DNA of 64,000 nucleotides from CAVWDI01 sp963753725. Lineage in GTDB: Bacteria; Chloroflexota; Anaerolineae; Anaerolineales; UBA4823. Location: NCBI GenBank assembly GCA_963753725.1, contig CAVWDI010000001.1, positions 248,001-312,000 on the forward strand, in the 5' to 3' direction. Position 1 is the stretch's first letter; every line of letters starts with the position of its first letter. Position numbers and translations under genes: made by a program. Of the stretch, positions 19,153 to 29,393 are shown piece after piece. The notes under the pieces were generated by a model. That model ran no database searches. It was not told the origin of the DNA and saw only the letters and a program-made list of their open reading frames with translations.

Positions 19153-21018
19153 ATGAAAAAAAGTTACAACTTCTTCATATCGAAATTACGGAAGAGAACT
19201 GCATTATTCCCATATATCGCTCGGACTCTTTTTTTGGTTTGGTCCGCGGCACGCGGCTGGATGGTAGCCTGGTTGGTTTTATTAATTATCCAAGGTTTTC
19301 TGCCCGTTGCGTTTGTGTATCTGACCAAAATTGTCGTAAATAATCTTGTTGATGTAATTCAAGCAGGTGGATCGTGGGAAAGCATCCAGCCCATGTTGGT
19401 TTCGGTGCTGTTAATAGCTTTGGTGATGCTCGCTCAAGAACTGCTGCGGGGACTTTCCGGATATATCAACACAGCCCAATCCGAACGCGTGAAGGATTAC
19501 ATAAGTGATCTAACCCATCGAAAATCAACTTCGGTGGATTTGGCTTTTTTTGATTCGCCCGATTATTACGATCGCCTGCATCGTGCTTTGCATGAATCGC
19601 GCCACCGGCCGCAGTCGCTGATTCAAAGTACAGGCAGTCTGCTGCAGAACGGGATAACGATTTTTGCAATGGCGGCTGTATTGATTCCTTACGGATGGTG
19701 GCTGCCTTTGGCTTTATTCGTCAGTGTTATCCCCGCGTTTTTTGTCGTATTTCAATACAGGCTGCGCATGTACCGCTGGAGAATAGCAAACACGCAGAAT
19801 GTCCGGCGTACCTGGTACTATAAGTCCCTTCTTACTTTCCGGAATTCCGCGGCAGAACTTCGTTCATTTCAATGGGGCGAATATTTTCGTTCAGCTTACC
19901 AGAAATTACGCCGGCAGCTGCGAGAAGAAAACCTGGAATTAACCAGGAACCAGGGTTTATCTGAATTTGCTGCTGGCACGATGGCGCTGCTTATAACCGG
20001 GGGTGCAATGGTATGGATGATATGGCAGGTTATCCAGGGTGTTTATTCTTTAGGCGACATGGCTTTGTTCTATTCTGCATTCAACCAGGGGCAAAATTTG
20101 ATGCGCACAATATTGGGTCACATTGGCGATATCTATGACAACAGCTTATTCCTGGAAGACCTGTTTGCCTTTCTAGAGTTGGAACCGGAGATCAAAGAAC
20201 CAGCACAACCAGCTCCCGCGCCGCAAACCCTGAAGAAAGGTATCCGATTCGAAAATATCTCCTTCCGCTATCCGGGCAGCCAGAGATTTGTGATACAAAA
20301 TTTTGACCTGGACGTTCCTGCGGGCAAGATCGCGGCAATTGTAGGCGCAAATGGCGCAGGAAAGACAACGCTTATTAAACTTCTCAACCGCTTCTACGAT
20401 CCGCAAGCCGGCTCGATTTATATCGATGACGTAAATTTGCGCAATTTCTCCCTTGAGGATTTGCGGCACAGAATCACCATCATGTTCCAGGAACCGGTCC
20501 AGCTTTATTCAACCGTGCATGAAAATATTTCTTTTGGAGATTTGAGAGTGAATCCAGATGAAATTGAAATCAGGAGAGCAGCCGATGAAGCCGGCCTGGG
20601 ACCAATTATTGAGAAACTCCCACAGGACTATGACACCCTTTTAGGTAAGTTTTTCGAGGGTGGTACCGATTTAAGTGTCGGGGAATGGCAGCGCATTGCA
20701 CTGGCGCGTGCTTTTTACAGAAACGCGCCCATAATTCTGCTGGATGAACCCACAAGCGCCATGGATCCATGGGCTGAAATAGACTGGCTCAGACGTTTCA
20801 GAACCCTGGCAAATAACCGTACTGCTATTATCATCACCCATCGCTTCACAACAGCAGCATTTGCCGATGTGATCCATGTAATGGATGAAGGTCATATTGT
20901 TGAATCAGGCCAACACGAACAATTAATTTCCGGTGGGGGGCGTTATGCCAAATCTTGGATTGACCAGATGGAAAAATGGTTCCCAAAATCACCTGTTGAT
21001 GATCAACTGGTGAAATAA
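19153..21018 (+). CDS. ABC exporter, fused permease and ATPase
   Basis: A 621-residue half-transporter with five or six N-terminal membrane helices, then an ATPase with Walker A (GANGAGKTT near residue 397), an ABC signature altered to LSVGEWQR near 506, Walker B (IILLDEPTSAMDPWAE) and an H-loop (IIITHRF). It would work as a homodimer exporting a lipid, drug or peptide. Its place beside B1, B2 and C fits the D gene of lasso clusters, which exports the mature peptide and gives self-protection. It has no C39 peptidase domain, as expected when B2 does the cleavage. Confidence 0.88.
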   Translation: MKKSYNFFISKLRKRTALFPYIARTLFLVWSAARGWMVAWLVLLIIQGFLPVAFVYLTKIVVNNLVDVIQAGGSWESIQPMLVSVLLIALVMLAQELLRGLSGYINTAQSERVKDYISDLTHRKSTSVDLAFFDSPDYYDRLHRALHESRHRPQSLIQSTGSLLQNGITIFAMAAVLIPYGWWLPLALFVSVIPAFFVVFQYRLRMYRWRIANTQNVRRTWYYKSLLTFRNSAAELRSFQWGEYFRSAYQKLRRQLREENLELTRNQGLSEFAAGTMALLITGGAMVWMIWQVIQGVYSLGDMALFYSAFNQGQNLMRTILGHIGDIYDNSLFLEDLFAFLELEPEIKEPAQPAPAPQTLKKGIRFENISFRYPGSQRFVIQNFDLDVPAGKIAAIVGANGAGKTTLIKLLNRFYDPQAGSIYIDDVNLRNFSLEDLRHRITIMFQEPVQLYSTVHENISFGDLRVNPDEIEIRRAADEAGLGPIIEKLPQDYDTLLGKFFEGGTDLSVGEWQRIALARAFYRNAPIILLDEPTSAMDPWAEIDWLRRFRTLANNRTAIIITHRFTTAAFADVIHVMDEGHIVESGQHEQLISGGGRYAKSWIDQMEKWFPKSPVDDQLVK

Positions 21019-21132
21019 TATACGTTTTATATAGAAAGAATGATTATTGGCTCCAACCCTTTGATGGGCGGAAAAAAGTTTATCAGCTTTAGCGACTCAA
21101 TTTTATTCATCTGATTAGGTCTCCATCTCATA

Positions 21133-22304
21133 ATGGAGTATTCTACAACTATCCTCTCTAGCCTGATTTCCCAAAGGATCTGCCCTCAATCTGTGGAGAT
21201 AAAACGAATGGCCTGTCAGATCGTGGAAGTGGCAGTTCATCACGATCTGGCCCCGACACGCTATTGGGTAATCGAAGGATGAAGTGTTCAACCTCAAATC
21301 AGACCCGCGGCTAATACCTCTAAAACAAGCAACAAATGAAACAGCAGCAAGGCTCTCATTATTTGAGATAGCTCGCGTACAATTTGACTCAGCCATGAGG
21401 AATGCTGGCATACCAACAATCTGGTTAAAAGGTATTGCCCTGGCACACACCGTTTATCCTCATCCCTGGCTGCGTCCCATGGTTGATTTAGATGTTCTGG
21501 TGCCTTTTCACCAACGAAAATTTGCTTTAAGCGCAGCCGAATCTTTCGGTTTTAACCATCCAGAAGAACCAGATGTATTGGATCTGGAGTTATTTCCTGA
21601 AGAATTAAAAGATGCACTTTATACTAATTGGCGGTCCTGCAAACTCAGTCTTTGTAGAACTTCACTATAAATTGCTCGTTTCAGAAGGAGAAGAGCTTCT
21701 CTCATTCGATCAGTTAGATTGGTTCTGGGATAACACATATGCAGTTACAGTTGAACGCAATAAATTCAAAATATTTGACTCTGAGGCAAATATATTATTT
21801 CTGTGTGCCCACGCTCTTTTACAACACGGTGCAGCAGAAACAAAGTTAATGCGGATTTTCGACTTGCACCTGTTGATAACAAAAACGGATCCTGACTGGC
21901 AGATAATTGTAGATAGAGCGCTTCATTTAAAGTGGTCTTACGCAGTCGAACGTGCCTTTAATTTGGTAATCGATTTCTTCGAGACGCCTGTCCCACATTG
22001 GGTGCTTGATCAACTGCAAACACGGCGTTCTCCAAAAGAGGACACCTTTCAAGTAACTAGGTTTCAAGGAAAGGGACATCGATTGGAAAGAAGGATGTTG
22101 GAGCTTTCAAATTTATCCTTCCCTGCCCGCCTGCGAGTTATTTTCAAAAGACTTTTCCCGTCGAAGACTTTTATGCAAAAGCGATACGCTATTACCTCTG
22201 GTCGCCCAGTACTGCCATACTATTTCTATCGCTGGTTCGATGGCGGCCGCCAATTATTCTGGTCTATACGCAGTCGGGTTGCTAAGCTTATCTATGGAAA
22301 TTGA
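21133..22304 (+). CDS. Nucleotidyltransferase family protein of lasso clusters (two frameshifts)
   Basis: The continuous product is about 390 residues once two single-base insertions are removed, near 21277 (VIEG then DEVFNLKSDPRL) and near 21650. It shows the NTP_transf_5 pattern: IPTIWLKGIALAHTVYPHPWLRPMVDLDVLVP, with a Lys-Gly loop and a DLDVLV acidic strand. Such proteins often occur in lasso and other peptide clusters beside PqqD and B2 proteins, and may modify the precursor or act in immunity. The role is unproven. The plus-strand ABC exporter precedes it by 115 bases. Confidence 0.7.
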
Positions 22305-22664
22305 TAAATTAAACCATTCATTTTCTAGAGGTTTTGTTGCATCTTGAAAGACGAAAGGTTTGAGAATGATATAATTCCCTATTATTTTTTAGAAATTATT
22401 AAAAGGTTTTTACACCAAATACTTACTTCTTATGTCATAAAACCAAGTATTTTATAAAGCGATAGAGCAAACTGCACAAACCGGTGGCTTTCACTGTATG
22501 CCAAACCTGACCATATCAGGTTATTCCGGCAAGACAGTTTTCAATATATGCCCAGCAGGCATCATCTTCAATCCATCTTAGAAAGGGGTCAACCGCTCAT
22601 CAAAAGAAACTTAAAGATGGAAAAAACACCAATTGAATTTCAGTAATCTATTGGAGTAGCCCAA
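22305..22664. other. Intergenic stretch before the catabolic island
   Basis: AT-rich, with no gene seen. A TATAAT at 22370-22375 is preceded by TTGAAA at 22344-22349, with a rather long 20-base spacer. This is a weak promoter candidate for the carbamate kinase gene. Confidence 0.35.
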
Positions 22665-23634
22665 ATGAGCGATACGATAGTAATTCTTGTAAATGGTGAG
22701 GTGTTTGCAGGAGGATATGAATCAACCATAAGCGATCAAAAAGCCAGTGCGCAAGTGCTTGCCGAAGGTTTGTTCCCTATCCTGTCCAGTGAGCTAAAAA
22801 TCGCGATCATGCACGGCAACAAACCGCAAGTGGGATACGTATTGTTCAGATCTGAAGTTGCTAGTCACATTCTTCATCCAATTCCATTAGATGTATGCGG
22901 GGCGGACACGCAAGGCGCAACAGGTTATATGTTGAGCCAATCTATCTTGAATGTCCTCAGCAGGAACAAGGAACAACGCCAGGTAATGTCCGTTGTAACT
23001 CAAACGGTTGTCAATTCTGACAGCAAATATATAATGGAAATGAACAAACAAATCGGACCCTGGTTAGATCACGAGCGGGCTAAGCAGCGTCGTCATGTTT
23101 ACGGTTGGCAAGTTCTTGAAGAGCCAGGCTATGGATTTCGACGCGTTGTCTCCTCCCCTCCCCCACTCGAAATTGTGGAAATTGATGGTATCAAACAATT
23201 AGTTGAAGTCTGGCATGATTGTCATCACTGCTGGAGGTGGTGGGATTCCTGTTTTACTCAACCAGCAAGGAATTTTGGAAGGTGTAGAAGCAGTGGTGGA
23301 TACAGACCATGTAGCATGCATGCTTGCCCATCAACTGGATGCAAAAGTTTTATTGATGATCGTCGAAGATGATCATAAATTTATCTCGTCAGGAGTCGGT
23401 ACAGAAGATTACCGAAAGATATCACCAAAAGAATTAGATGACACGATCGCTAACAGTACTTTTTATTCCAATATGGTGAGCAGGAAATTGCACTCGGCAA
23501 AAGAATACCTTCAAAGTGGTGGTGAACAGGTGGTTATTACGACGCTGGAAAATTTATCATCAACTTTGGATAAAAAAAGTGGATTATGGATTGGTGCTGA
23601 TAAATCAACAATTGAATTATTGATGAACAGTTAA
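22665..23634 (+). CDS. Carbamate kinase homologue with altered active-site loops (one frameshift)
   Basis: About 322 residues after removal of one inserted base near 23208. Carbamate kinase hallmarks are present (HGNKPQVGYVLFRSE, PLDVCGADTQGATGYM, TAGGGGIPV). The N-terminal phosphate loop, normally (A)xGGNA, reads LVNGEV, and the DKD motif reads DTD. The fold is surely that of an amino acid kinase, but canonical carbamoyl phosphate to ATP chemistry is doubtful. It is the first gene of the plus-strand island, with a ggag box before its ATG. Two more carbamate kinase genes lie at 40828 and 41838. Confidence 0.8.
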
Positions 23635-23696
23635 ATCAAATTACCAGGATAAATTTATGAAGAATAATCAGGAATTCGAATTCAGGCTCCCAACAA

Positions 23697-24446
23697 TTGG
23701 AAGAATTGCAGATAGAGGTCTCTGAACTGCAAAAAAAATTAGCCGAAGCAAATGTAATTAATCAGGCAATGTGGACATTGCTCGTCGATACCTCGAGGCG
23801 GATGCAGGTTTCATCTGCGGCAATCAAAGCAGCCGTCTCCAGTTTGCTTGGCTACGACATTTTTTGGGACGGATCGACCCAGCATGAATTGCTTGAGATT
23901 ATTGACGACAGCGCCGATCAGGTATCAGATCAGATCACGCTAATGTCATTGGCGTTCAGGTCGGAATCAAAAAGTTTAGAGATTAAACCGGAGCCAAATG
24001 AAATCCAAGAAATCCTCTCATCTGCATTGGATAATATCGCTTCGAGTTATCCTGAAATTAAATTAGAAATTGACATGTTACCGGACGGAGAGCCAATACT
24101 GGTTGATTACGAATATTTATCAGTGGGCTTAAAACTGCTCTTCGAAGTGCTTGTTGAGACTCAAAAGGCACCGCAGCGCTATAAAGTCGTAACCAGCGAA
24201 GGAAGTACTTTCTGGTTTGTAGATATTTACGGGGTAAAAAAGGAGATCATTGATTATATAACCACGATTTCATTATGTATGGCAGAAGAACAGAAACAGG
24301 ATAAGCGTCTGCTGCCTACCAACAAATTAAAACTTCTCGTTATGTGCCGTATCTTTGGACTGCAGTCTATCCAGTTAGGATCATCCACAGATATTCAGAA
24401 CGAGGACGGTATTCGCCTTTCCATCCCGCTTGTTTTGGATGACTGA
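23697..24446 (+). CDS. KdpD-like histidine kinase homologue lacking the phospho-accepting His
   Basis: About 249 residues from a TTG. An ATG at 23657 would be in frame if one base near 23678 is an insertion. After an N-terminal coiled coil, SSAAIKAAVSSLLGYDIFWDGSTQHELLEIIDDSADQ resembles the KdpD dimerisation region, but the H-box is replaced (RRMQVSSAAIK, no His). The ATPase part shows no clear N, G1 or G2 boxes. It is probably not a kinase but a scaffold or ligand-responsive partner. It is followed 57 bases later by an OmpR-type regulator whose receiver is also degenerate. Confidence 0.65.
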   Translation: MEELQIEVSELQKKLAEANVINQAMWTLLVDTSRRMQVSSAAIKAAVSSLLGYDIFWDGSTQHELLEIIDDSADQVSDQITLMSLAFRSESKSLEIKPEPNEIQEILSSALDNIASSYPEIKLEIDMLPDGEPILVDYEYLSVGLKLLFEVLVETQKAPQRYKVVTSEGSTFWFVDIYGVKKEIIDYITTISLCMAEEQKQDKRLLPTNKLKLLVMCRIFGLQSIQLGSSTDIQNEDGIRLSIPLVLDD

Positions 24447-24503
24447 TGGCCATAGATGAAGGTAATTCGTTGATCTTATATATGTGAGATATTTCTCTTT
24501 GGT

Positions 24504-25211
24504 ATGAATATCATAAATATCCTCCTCATTGGCGATGAGCCAAACATACTTCGCATATTACGCCGCAATTTAATCAGCCGCGGATACGAAGTGCTGATCG
24601 CATTGGACGATCAGGAGGCGGAATATATAATTTCAAAAACGGATATCAGTCTCTTTGTCCTCAATTTGGATTTTGAAACCATAGAAATTGATGGTCTGGC
24701 GATCGTTCAAATGATCCGCGAGAACAGCCAGGCGCCCATTATTGTTCTCTCGGCTGTTGGTTCTGAGAACCTGAAAATACGGGCTTTGGACATGGGCGCT
24801 GATGATTATCTGGTGATGCCATTTGGGATGGAAGAATTTCTTGCCCGGGCTCGATCTGGGTTGCGTCGCTGGTCCGCTCAAACTGCAGGGACAAACAATG
24901 AAAGCAAAGTGATCATTTCCGGTAACCTGCTGATTGATATTGAAGCACGCGAGGTGAAGATCAAAGGTGATGCGGTTCACCTTACCCCAACTGAATTCGA
25001 TTTATTACATTACCTGGCAAAAAACTCCGGCAAGGTGATCACTCACCGGGAATTATTAAAGGAAGTATGGGGTAATGAATACGGTGACGAGCGCGAATAT
25101 CTACGGGTATTCATCTCACAGGTGCGCAGAAAAATTGAAGATGATCTTACTCGCCCCAATTTTATTTTAACAGTGCCTGGGGTGGGATACCGTTTTACGA
25201 TCGATCATTAA
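24504..25211 (+). CDS. OmpR/KdpE-type regulator with degenerate receiver
   Basis: 235 residues. The C-terminal winged helix is intact (LTPTEFDLLHYLAKNSGKVITHRELLKEVWG ... YLRVFISQVRRKI, then VPGVGYRF), so DNA binding is expected. The receiver keeps its fold but the acidic pair is IGDEPN, the phospho-acceptor position is Asn54 (FVLNLD) and the conserved Lys is Met105 (YLVMPFG). It should therefore not be switched by Asp phosphorylation. Its partner upstream lacks the His. It stands between two genes of the ureide island (carbamate kinase homologue and racemase), so it may regulate that island. Confidence 0.8.
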   Translation: MNIINILLIGDEPNILRILRRNLISRGYEVLIALDDQEAEYIISKTDISLFVLNLDFETIEIDGLAIVQMIRENSQAPIIVLSAVGSENLKIRALDMGADDYLVMPFGMEEFLARARSGLRRWSAQTAGTNNESKVIISGNLLIDIEAREVKIKGDAVHLTPTEFDLLHYLAKNSGKVITHRELLKEVWGNEYGDEREYLRVFISQVRRKIEDDLTRPNFILTVPGVGYRFTIDH

Positions 25212-25443
25212 TTATAAACTTCGTTACAACATCATATGAGCAGTCATCAATACTTTCAATAGCCACAACTACATTGCCGCTTCAGTTTTCAGAAATTGAA
25301 TTTATTTGGATTGAAAGAATTTCCAGAGGATTAGGATTCGAAATATCCTTCCTGATCAATTATGTTTACAAATCCTTTATTGCTTGCTTATGCATCATTG
25401 ATCTTCTTTATGATAACTTATTTAAAAGAGAGGAGAAACTACC

Positions 25444-26202
25444 ATGAAAATTCTGTTGATAAATCCCAATACTTCCGAAGAATTTACAAGGAAAATTCAG
25501 AACATAGCTGATCAATATGCACTCCCAACCACAACTGCCGTAGCGGTAAACCCGACCTCCGGACCAAGATCGATTGAGGGGGTTTATGATGAGCTGTTGA
25601 GTTCTTTGGGTACACTTGAGACCGCGATAAACGAAATGGATCAATATGATGCATTTGTGATCGCTTGTTACAGCGACCACCCCACCATCTATGCTTTGCG
25701 TGAGATAACGGATAAGCCAGTATTAGGCATTGCGGAAGCATCGATGTATGTTGCTTGCATGCTTGGTTACAAGTTCAGTATTGTCACAACGAACGAAGAA
25801 TGGGAGCCATTACTCTGGGATGCGGTGAAACATTACGGTTTAGCCGAGCGCTGTGCATCCGTTCGCTCCACAAGGATGCCGGTCTTAGCCCTCGAATCCG
25901 CCAGCCCCGACGAAACCAACCGCTTGATTCTAAAATCATCCAGGCAAGCGATCGATGAGGATGATGCAGAGGTAATATGTTTGGGATGCGCTGGTATGGC
26001 TGGACTGGATATTCAATTGCAGCAGGAACTGGGAGTACCCGTTCTGGACGGCGTGGTATGCGCTCTTAAACTGTTGGAAGGTATCTTGGGTTATGGCGTA
26101 AAAACCAGCAAGCGCAGGGTCTACGCACAACCAGGATATAAGCCACAGATCGGATTACCCGAGTTATTCCAATCGGTTTACCGTCCGTCTGATCAAGCAT
26201 AA
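25444..26202 (+). CDS. Asp/Glu/hydantoin racemase family, probable allantoin racemase
   Basis: 252 residues of the Asp/Glu racemase superfamily, HyuE/HpxA branch. It starts MKILLINPNTS, and the two catalytic Cys are in VIACYSDHP (near residue 76) and CLGCAGMA (near residue 180). Family members racemise 5-substituted hydantoins or allantoin. With allantoinase, AllC and AllE genes downstream, allantoin racemisation is the best guess, but a hydantoin substrate cannot be excluded because a D-hydantoinase-like gene is also present. The start has a strong gaggagaaa box. Confidence 0.85.
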   Translation: MKILLINPNTSEEFTRKIQNIADQYALPTTTAVAVNPTSGPRSIEGVYDELLSSLGTLETAINEMDQYDAFVIACYSDHPTIYALREITDKPVLGIAEASMYVACMLGYKFSIVTTNEEWEPLLWDAVKHYGLAERCASVRSTRMPVLALESASPDETNRLILKSSRQAIDEDDAEVICLGCAGMAGLDIQLQQELGVPVLDGVVCALKLLEGILGYGVKTSKRRVYAQPGYKPQIGLPELFQSVYRPSDQA

Positions 26203-26207
26203 AAAAT

Positions 26208-26432
26208 CTTGAAGGATCGATAGGGAATCCCTTCTCATTTGCAGCCATTTGTTTGTTGTTTGGTGCCGCGGATACGCTTCAGTTGAGAGCCCAAACTTTT
26301 GGTTCGGTGCTTCCATACCAGTTTTACCTCATACTGCCGTATTTATTAACCATAGCAGCCTTAGCTGGGCTGGTTGGGAAAACCAAGGCGCCAAAGGAAT
26401 ATGCAAAACCGTATGATCCCTCTAGTTTTTAA
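26208..26432 (+). pseudogene. C-terminal remnant of a nucleoside/sugar-type ABC permease
   Basis: A frame of about 72 residues ends at 26432 and carries the C terminus of a YufQ/NupQ-like permease: IGNPFSFAAICLLFGAADTLQ, then an LPYLLTIAALAGLVG helix and a short polar tail. The N-terminal 200 or more residues are missing and there is no start codon. Homology begins within 15 bases of the racemase stop. In intact systems this permease pairs with BmpA-type binding proteins for purine nucleosides. Here it is a relic, or a gap created by assembly. Confidence 0.6.
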
Positions 26433-26976
26433 AGCCTCAATTCCAAAAATTCGAGAGTAAAAATTTTCGAACTATTGAATATCTCTTACAATCTCTCCCC
26501 CCAGATATGCATTTAAATCTGGGTAACATTCTGCAGATTAGATATTTTCCGCTCAGTTCTATATTTTAATATACTTTTGATCCTTGGTACAACGCGCTCT
26601 CAAGGAATTTGAAGTATATAAATTGGACGAAATTTTCCCCTAATACATTTTTTTTTTGAACTTAATTAAGATCTTAAGTACGCAAAATTGCACATTCTTA
26701 TACTTTCTTTATACTTTCTTTGCACATCCCTTATTGAGTTTGTGCTAAATTTAACAAAGCAAAGGTATCCAATTTTAACCGATCAAGCACTGTATTCTTT
26801 GGTTTTCGATCGGAGAAACTATTGAAACCATTTCAATTCGAATGTTTTTCAAGTAGCCAATAAAGAAATTGGTGTTTATGTGTTTAAGGAGGTGAAGAAA
26901 TATACATGATTTAGTTCGAAACTGTTTTGAGTAAGTAACACCTATCCTTTTTTCAATCAAATCAAGAGGAGAGAAA
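26433..26976. other. Long AT-rich intergenic region, probable promoter of the transporter operon
   Basis: There is no gene over 30 codons. It has a palindromic run near 26661-26678 (cttaattaag followed by atcttaag), a duplicated 'tatactttctt' near 26700-26720, and a very strong Shine-Dalgarno (aaggaggtga, 26886-26895) followed by the two-codon frame ATG ATT TAG at 26906-26914. The main transcript for the binding-protein gene at 26977 probably starts here. Confidence 0.45.
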
Positions 26977-28330
26977 ATGAAACACAAAAACTTATGGACC
27001 TATTTGTTAATTCTTGGGGTAATTTTTGCGCTGACAATTTCAGCATGTGTATCCGAAGAACCGGCAGCGCCAGAAGAACCTGCTGCCCCGGAAGTGGAAG
27101 AGCCTGCCGAAGAAGAAATGGAAGAACCTGCAGAACCTGAAGAACCTGCGGAGATGGTCGATGTGGTTAAAGTCGGCGCTTTATATCCTGTGACCGGACC
27201 TGATTCTGGTTGGGCAGGCGATCCCTATATCAAATCGCACGAGATGGCGATTGCCGAAATCAACGAGGCTGGTGGGATCGAATGCCTGGGCGGCGCCAAG
27301 CTGGAACTGGTCACTGGCGACACGCAGAGCAGCGCTGAAAAAGGCAACTCCGAAATGGAGCGCCTGATTACTGAGGAAGGTGTAGTCGCAGTAATGGGTT
27401 CGGCGCTTTCCGGAACGACTGTTCCGGCTTCCGAAGTTTCTGAAAAGTACGAAGTTCCTTACATCGTTCCCAATTCACTGGATGGAACGATCACGGACCG
27501 CGGCCTTGAATATGTATTCCAAACTGTGTCATTAATGCAGAATTGGGGCATTGATGATGCCAATTGGGTCGCGGAGAATGGCGCGAAGACCGCCGTCATC
27601 ACAGTGCCGAATATCACCTTCGGCGCTGAGGTTGAGGAGATCTGGAGTGAAGCGATTCCTAATGCAGGAATGGAATTGTTAGACAAATTCACATACGATG
27701 CCAACACCAATGACTTCACCGACACCATCCTGCGCGTCAAGCAGCTTGATCCGGATGTCTGGTTCGCGCTTGGAAATGCTGAGACCCCAGCATTCGTCAA
27801 GCAGACCAAGGAACAGGGCTACTGGCCGAAGTACGGCATCATCACCCTCGGTTCTGGCTTTGCTACCTCTGTATTCCTGGACCAATGTAGGTGCTGATTT
27901 GGCTGAAGGTATCCTCTTCACGATGGACTTTGCGCCTGTCAGCGCATTACCTGTCGGTGACGAATTCCTGGCAGATTTCAAGGAATTTACAGGTCAGGAC
28001 CTGGGCGGTACTTACAACACGACTTATGCCTCAACCTGGCTGTTAGCCGATGCATTGGAAGAAGCATGCTCCGTGGATCCAAAGGTGCTTGCGGAAACAC
28101 TGCGCACCACAACCTTCAAGGATGGCGAGTGGAATTTCATGTGGCCCGAAGCCTCGTTTGACGAGAAAGGCCGCCTGGAACAGGCTCCAACCGTCATCGG
28201 CCAATGGCAGGATGGTCAAATGGTTGCCATCTGGCCCGACGATCTGGCAGCAGCTGAAGCGCTCTGGCCAGTTCCCGGTTGGGATAACCGCGAAGGGATG
28301 GAGTTCGTCGAAATCGAAGCTCCGAGATGA
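26977..28330 (+). CDS. Liv-type ABC transporter substrate-binding lipoprotein (one frameshift)
   Basis: About 450 residues. A signal peptide ends in a lipobox (LTISAC, Cys near residue 24), followed by a Glu/Pro/Ala-rich linker and a type I periplasmic binding fold (KVGALYPVTGPDSGWAG ... AIAEINEAGGI ... LVTGDTQSSAEKGNSEMERLI). One inserted base near 27882 splits the frame (FLDQ then VGADLAEGILF). It binds an amino acid, amide or ureide outside the membrane. It would serve the LivH-M-G-F set at 33141-36504, although a sugar-type importer lies between. An agaggaga box precedes the ATG. Confidence 0.85.
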
Positions 28331-28372
28331 CCCAGCACTTGGATTCGGATTACTCCCGAGCGCTCTTAGCGG

Positions 28373-29367
28373 ATGCCGAAACCCCGGTTGACACTGCGGC
28401 CTATCCAAAAAGACGGCCCCTATGTCATCGCCGTTTCACAGCAGGATACCAGCAACGGTTGGGGCAACACATACAATATTTCCATCGCCGCGACTGGTGA
28501 GGAACTATTAGCTGAAGGCGTGTTGGCTAAGCCGCTGATCACAGCCATCACCAATGATGCTAACCAGCAAATCAGCGACATCGAGAATTTCATCGAGCAA
28601 AGCCCGGATGCGATTGTAGTCGAGCCGCTTGGACGAGCAGCCTCTGTTGCAGTGATCGAACGTGCTGTGGATGCAGGTATACCGGTAGTCCTGTGCGCAA
28701 ACGGCATCGAGAGCGATAATTTCACCTCACGTGTTGATATCGACTTCTACGAAGTCGCTTATCGCTCAGGTGACGGACTGGCTCAACTGATGGGCGGTGA
28801 AGGTAAGGTTGTATTCTTCAACGGCATCGCTGGGGTTGATTCAACTGAGACCTGGCGGCAGGCAGCATTAGATGCGCTGGCCAATTATCCTGACATCGAG
28901 ATCATTGCCGAAGAATATGCTCAATGGAATATCGCTACCGCCAAGCAGAAGATGGAAGCTTTGATGGCAGCCAATCCAGAGATTGATGGCGTTTGGGCTG
29001 GTGGTGGTGAGATGGCGCTTGGTGCTGCGCTGGCATTTGAAGATGCCGGGATGGAACCTCCCAAGTATGCCATGGTTAACGTCCCCAACGGCTTCCTGCG
29101 GTTGGCAGAGGAGCACGGATATCGAATTCGTTGGCGCTCCTGATCCTCCGTCGATGTCCAGTTGTGCTACAGACTGCGGTTGATATCCTTGAAGGCAAAG
29201 AAGGTATCACCAAGTTCATCAGCCTGCGAACTTTGATGGACGGAGCCGATCCTTACACCGAAGCAGATGGTTTGGTCTGGTACGTTCCAGAACTGAACGA
29301 CGACTTCATCCCCCCGATGACAGTCGACTTGCAGTACTATATTGACGGCGGCTTCGAGAGGAAGTAA
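28373..29367 (+). CDS. RbsB-type substrate-binding protein, N-terminus missing, two frameshifts
   Basis: A sugar-binding-type periplasmic protein (Peripla_BP_4): GPYVIAVSQQDTSNGWGNTYN, then IENFIEQSPDAIVVEPLGRAA, and a C-terminal DLQYYIDGG. The mature domain begins about 20 residues into the frame, but the signal peptide and lipobox that must precede it are absent. Only 42 bases separate it from the previous gene's stop. Insertions near 29118 and 29161 split the C terminus. It would deliver ligand to the RbsA/RbsC-type proteins that follow. The missing start points to a deletion or assembly join at 28331-28400. Confidence 0.8.
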
Positions 29368-29393
29368 TACTTGAAGCTTAATTAACATAACCC

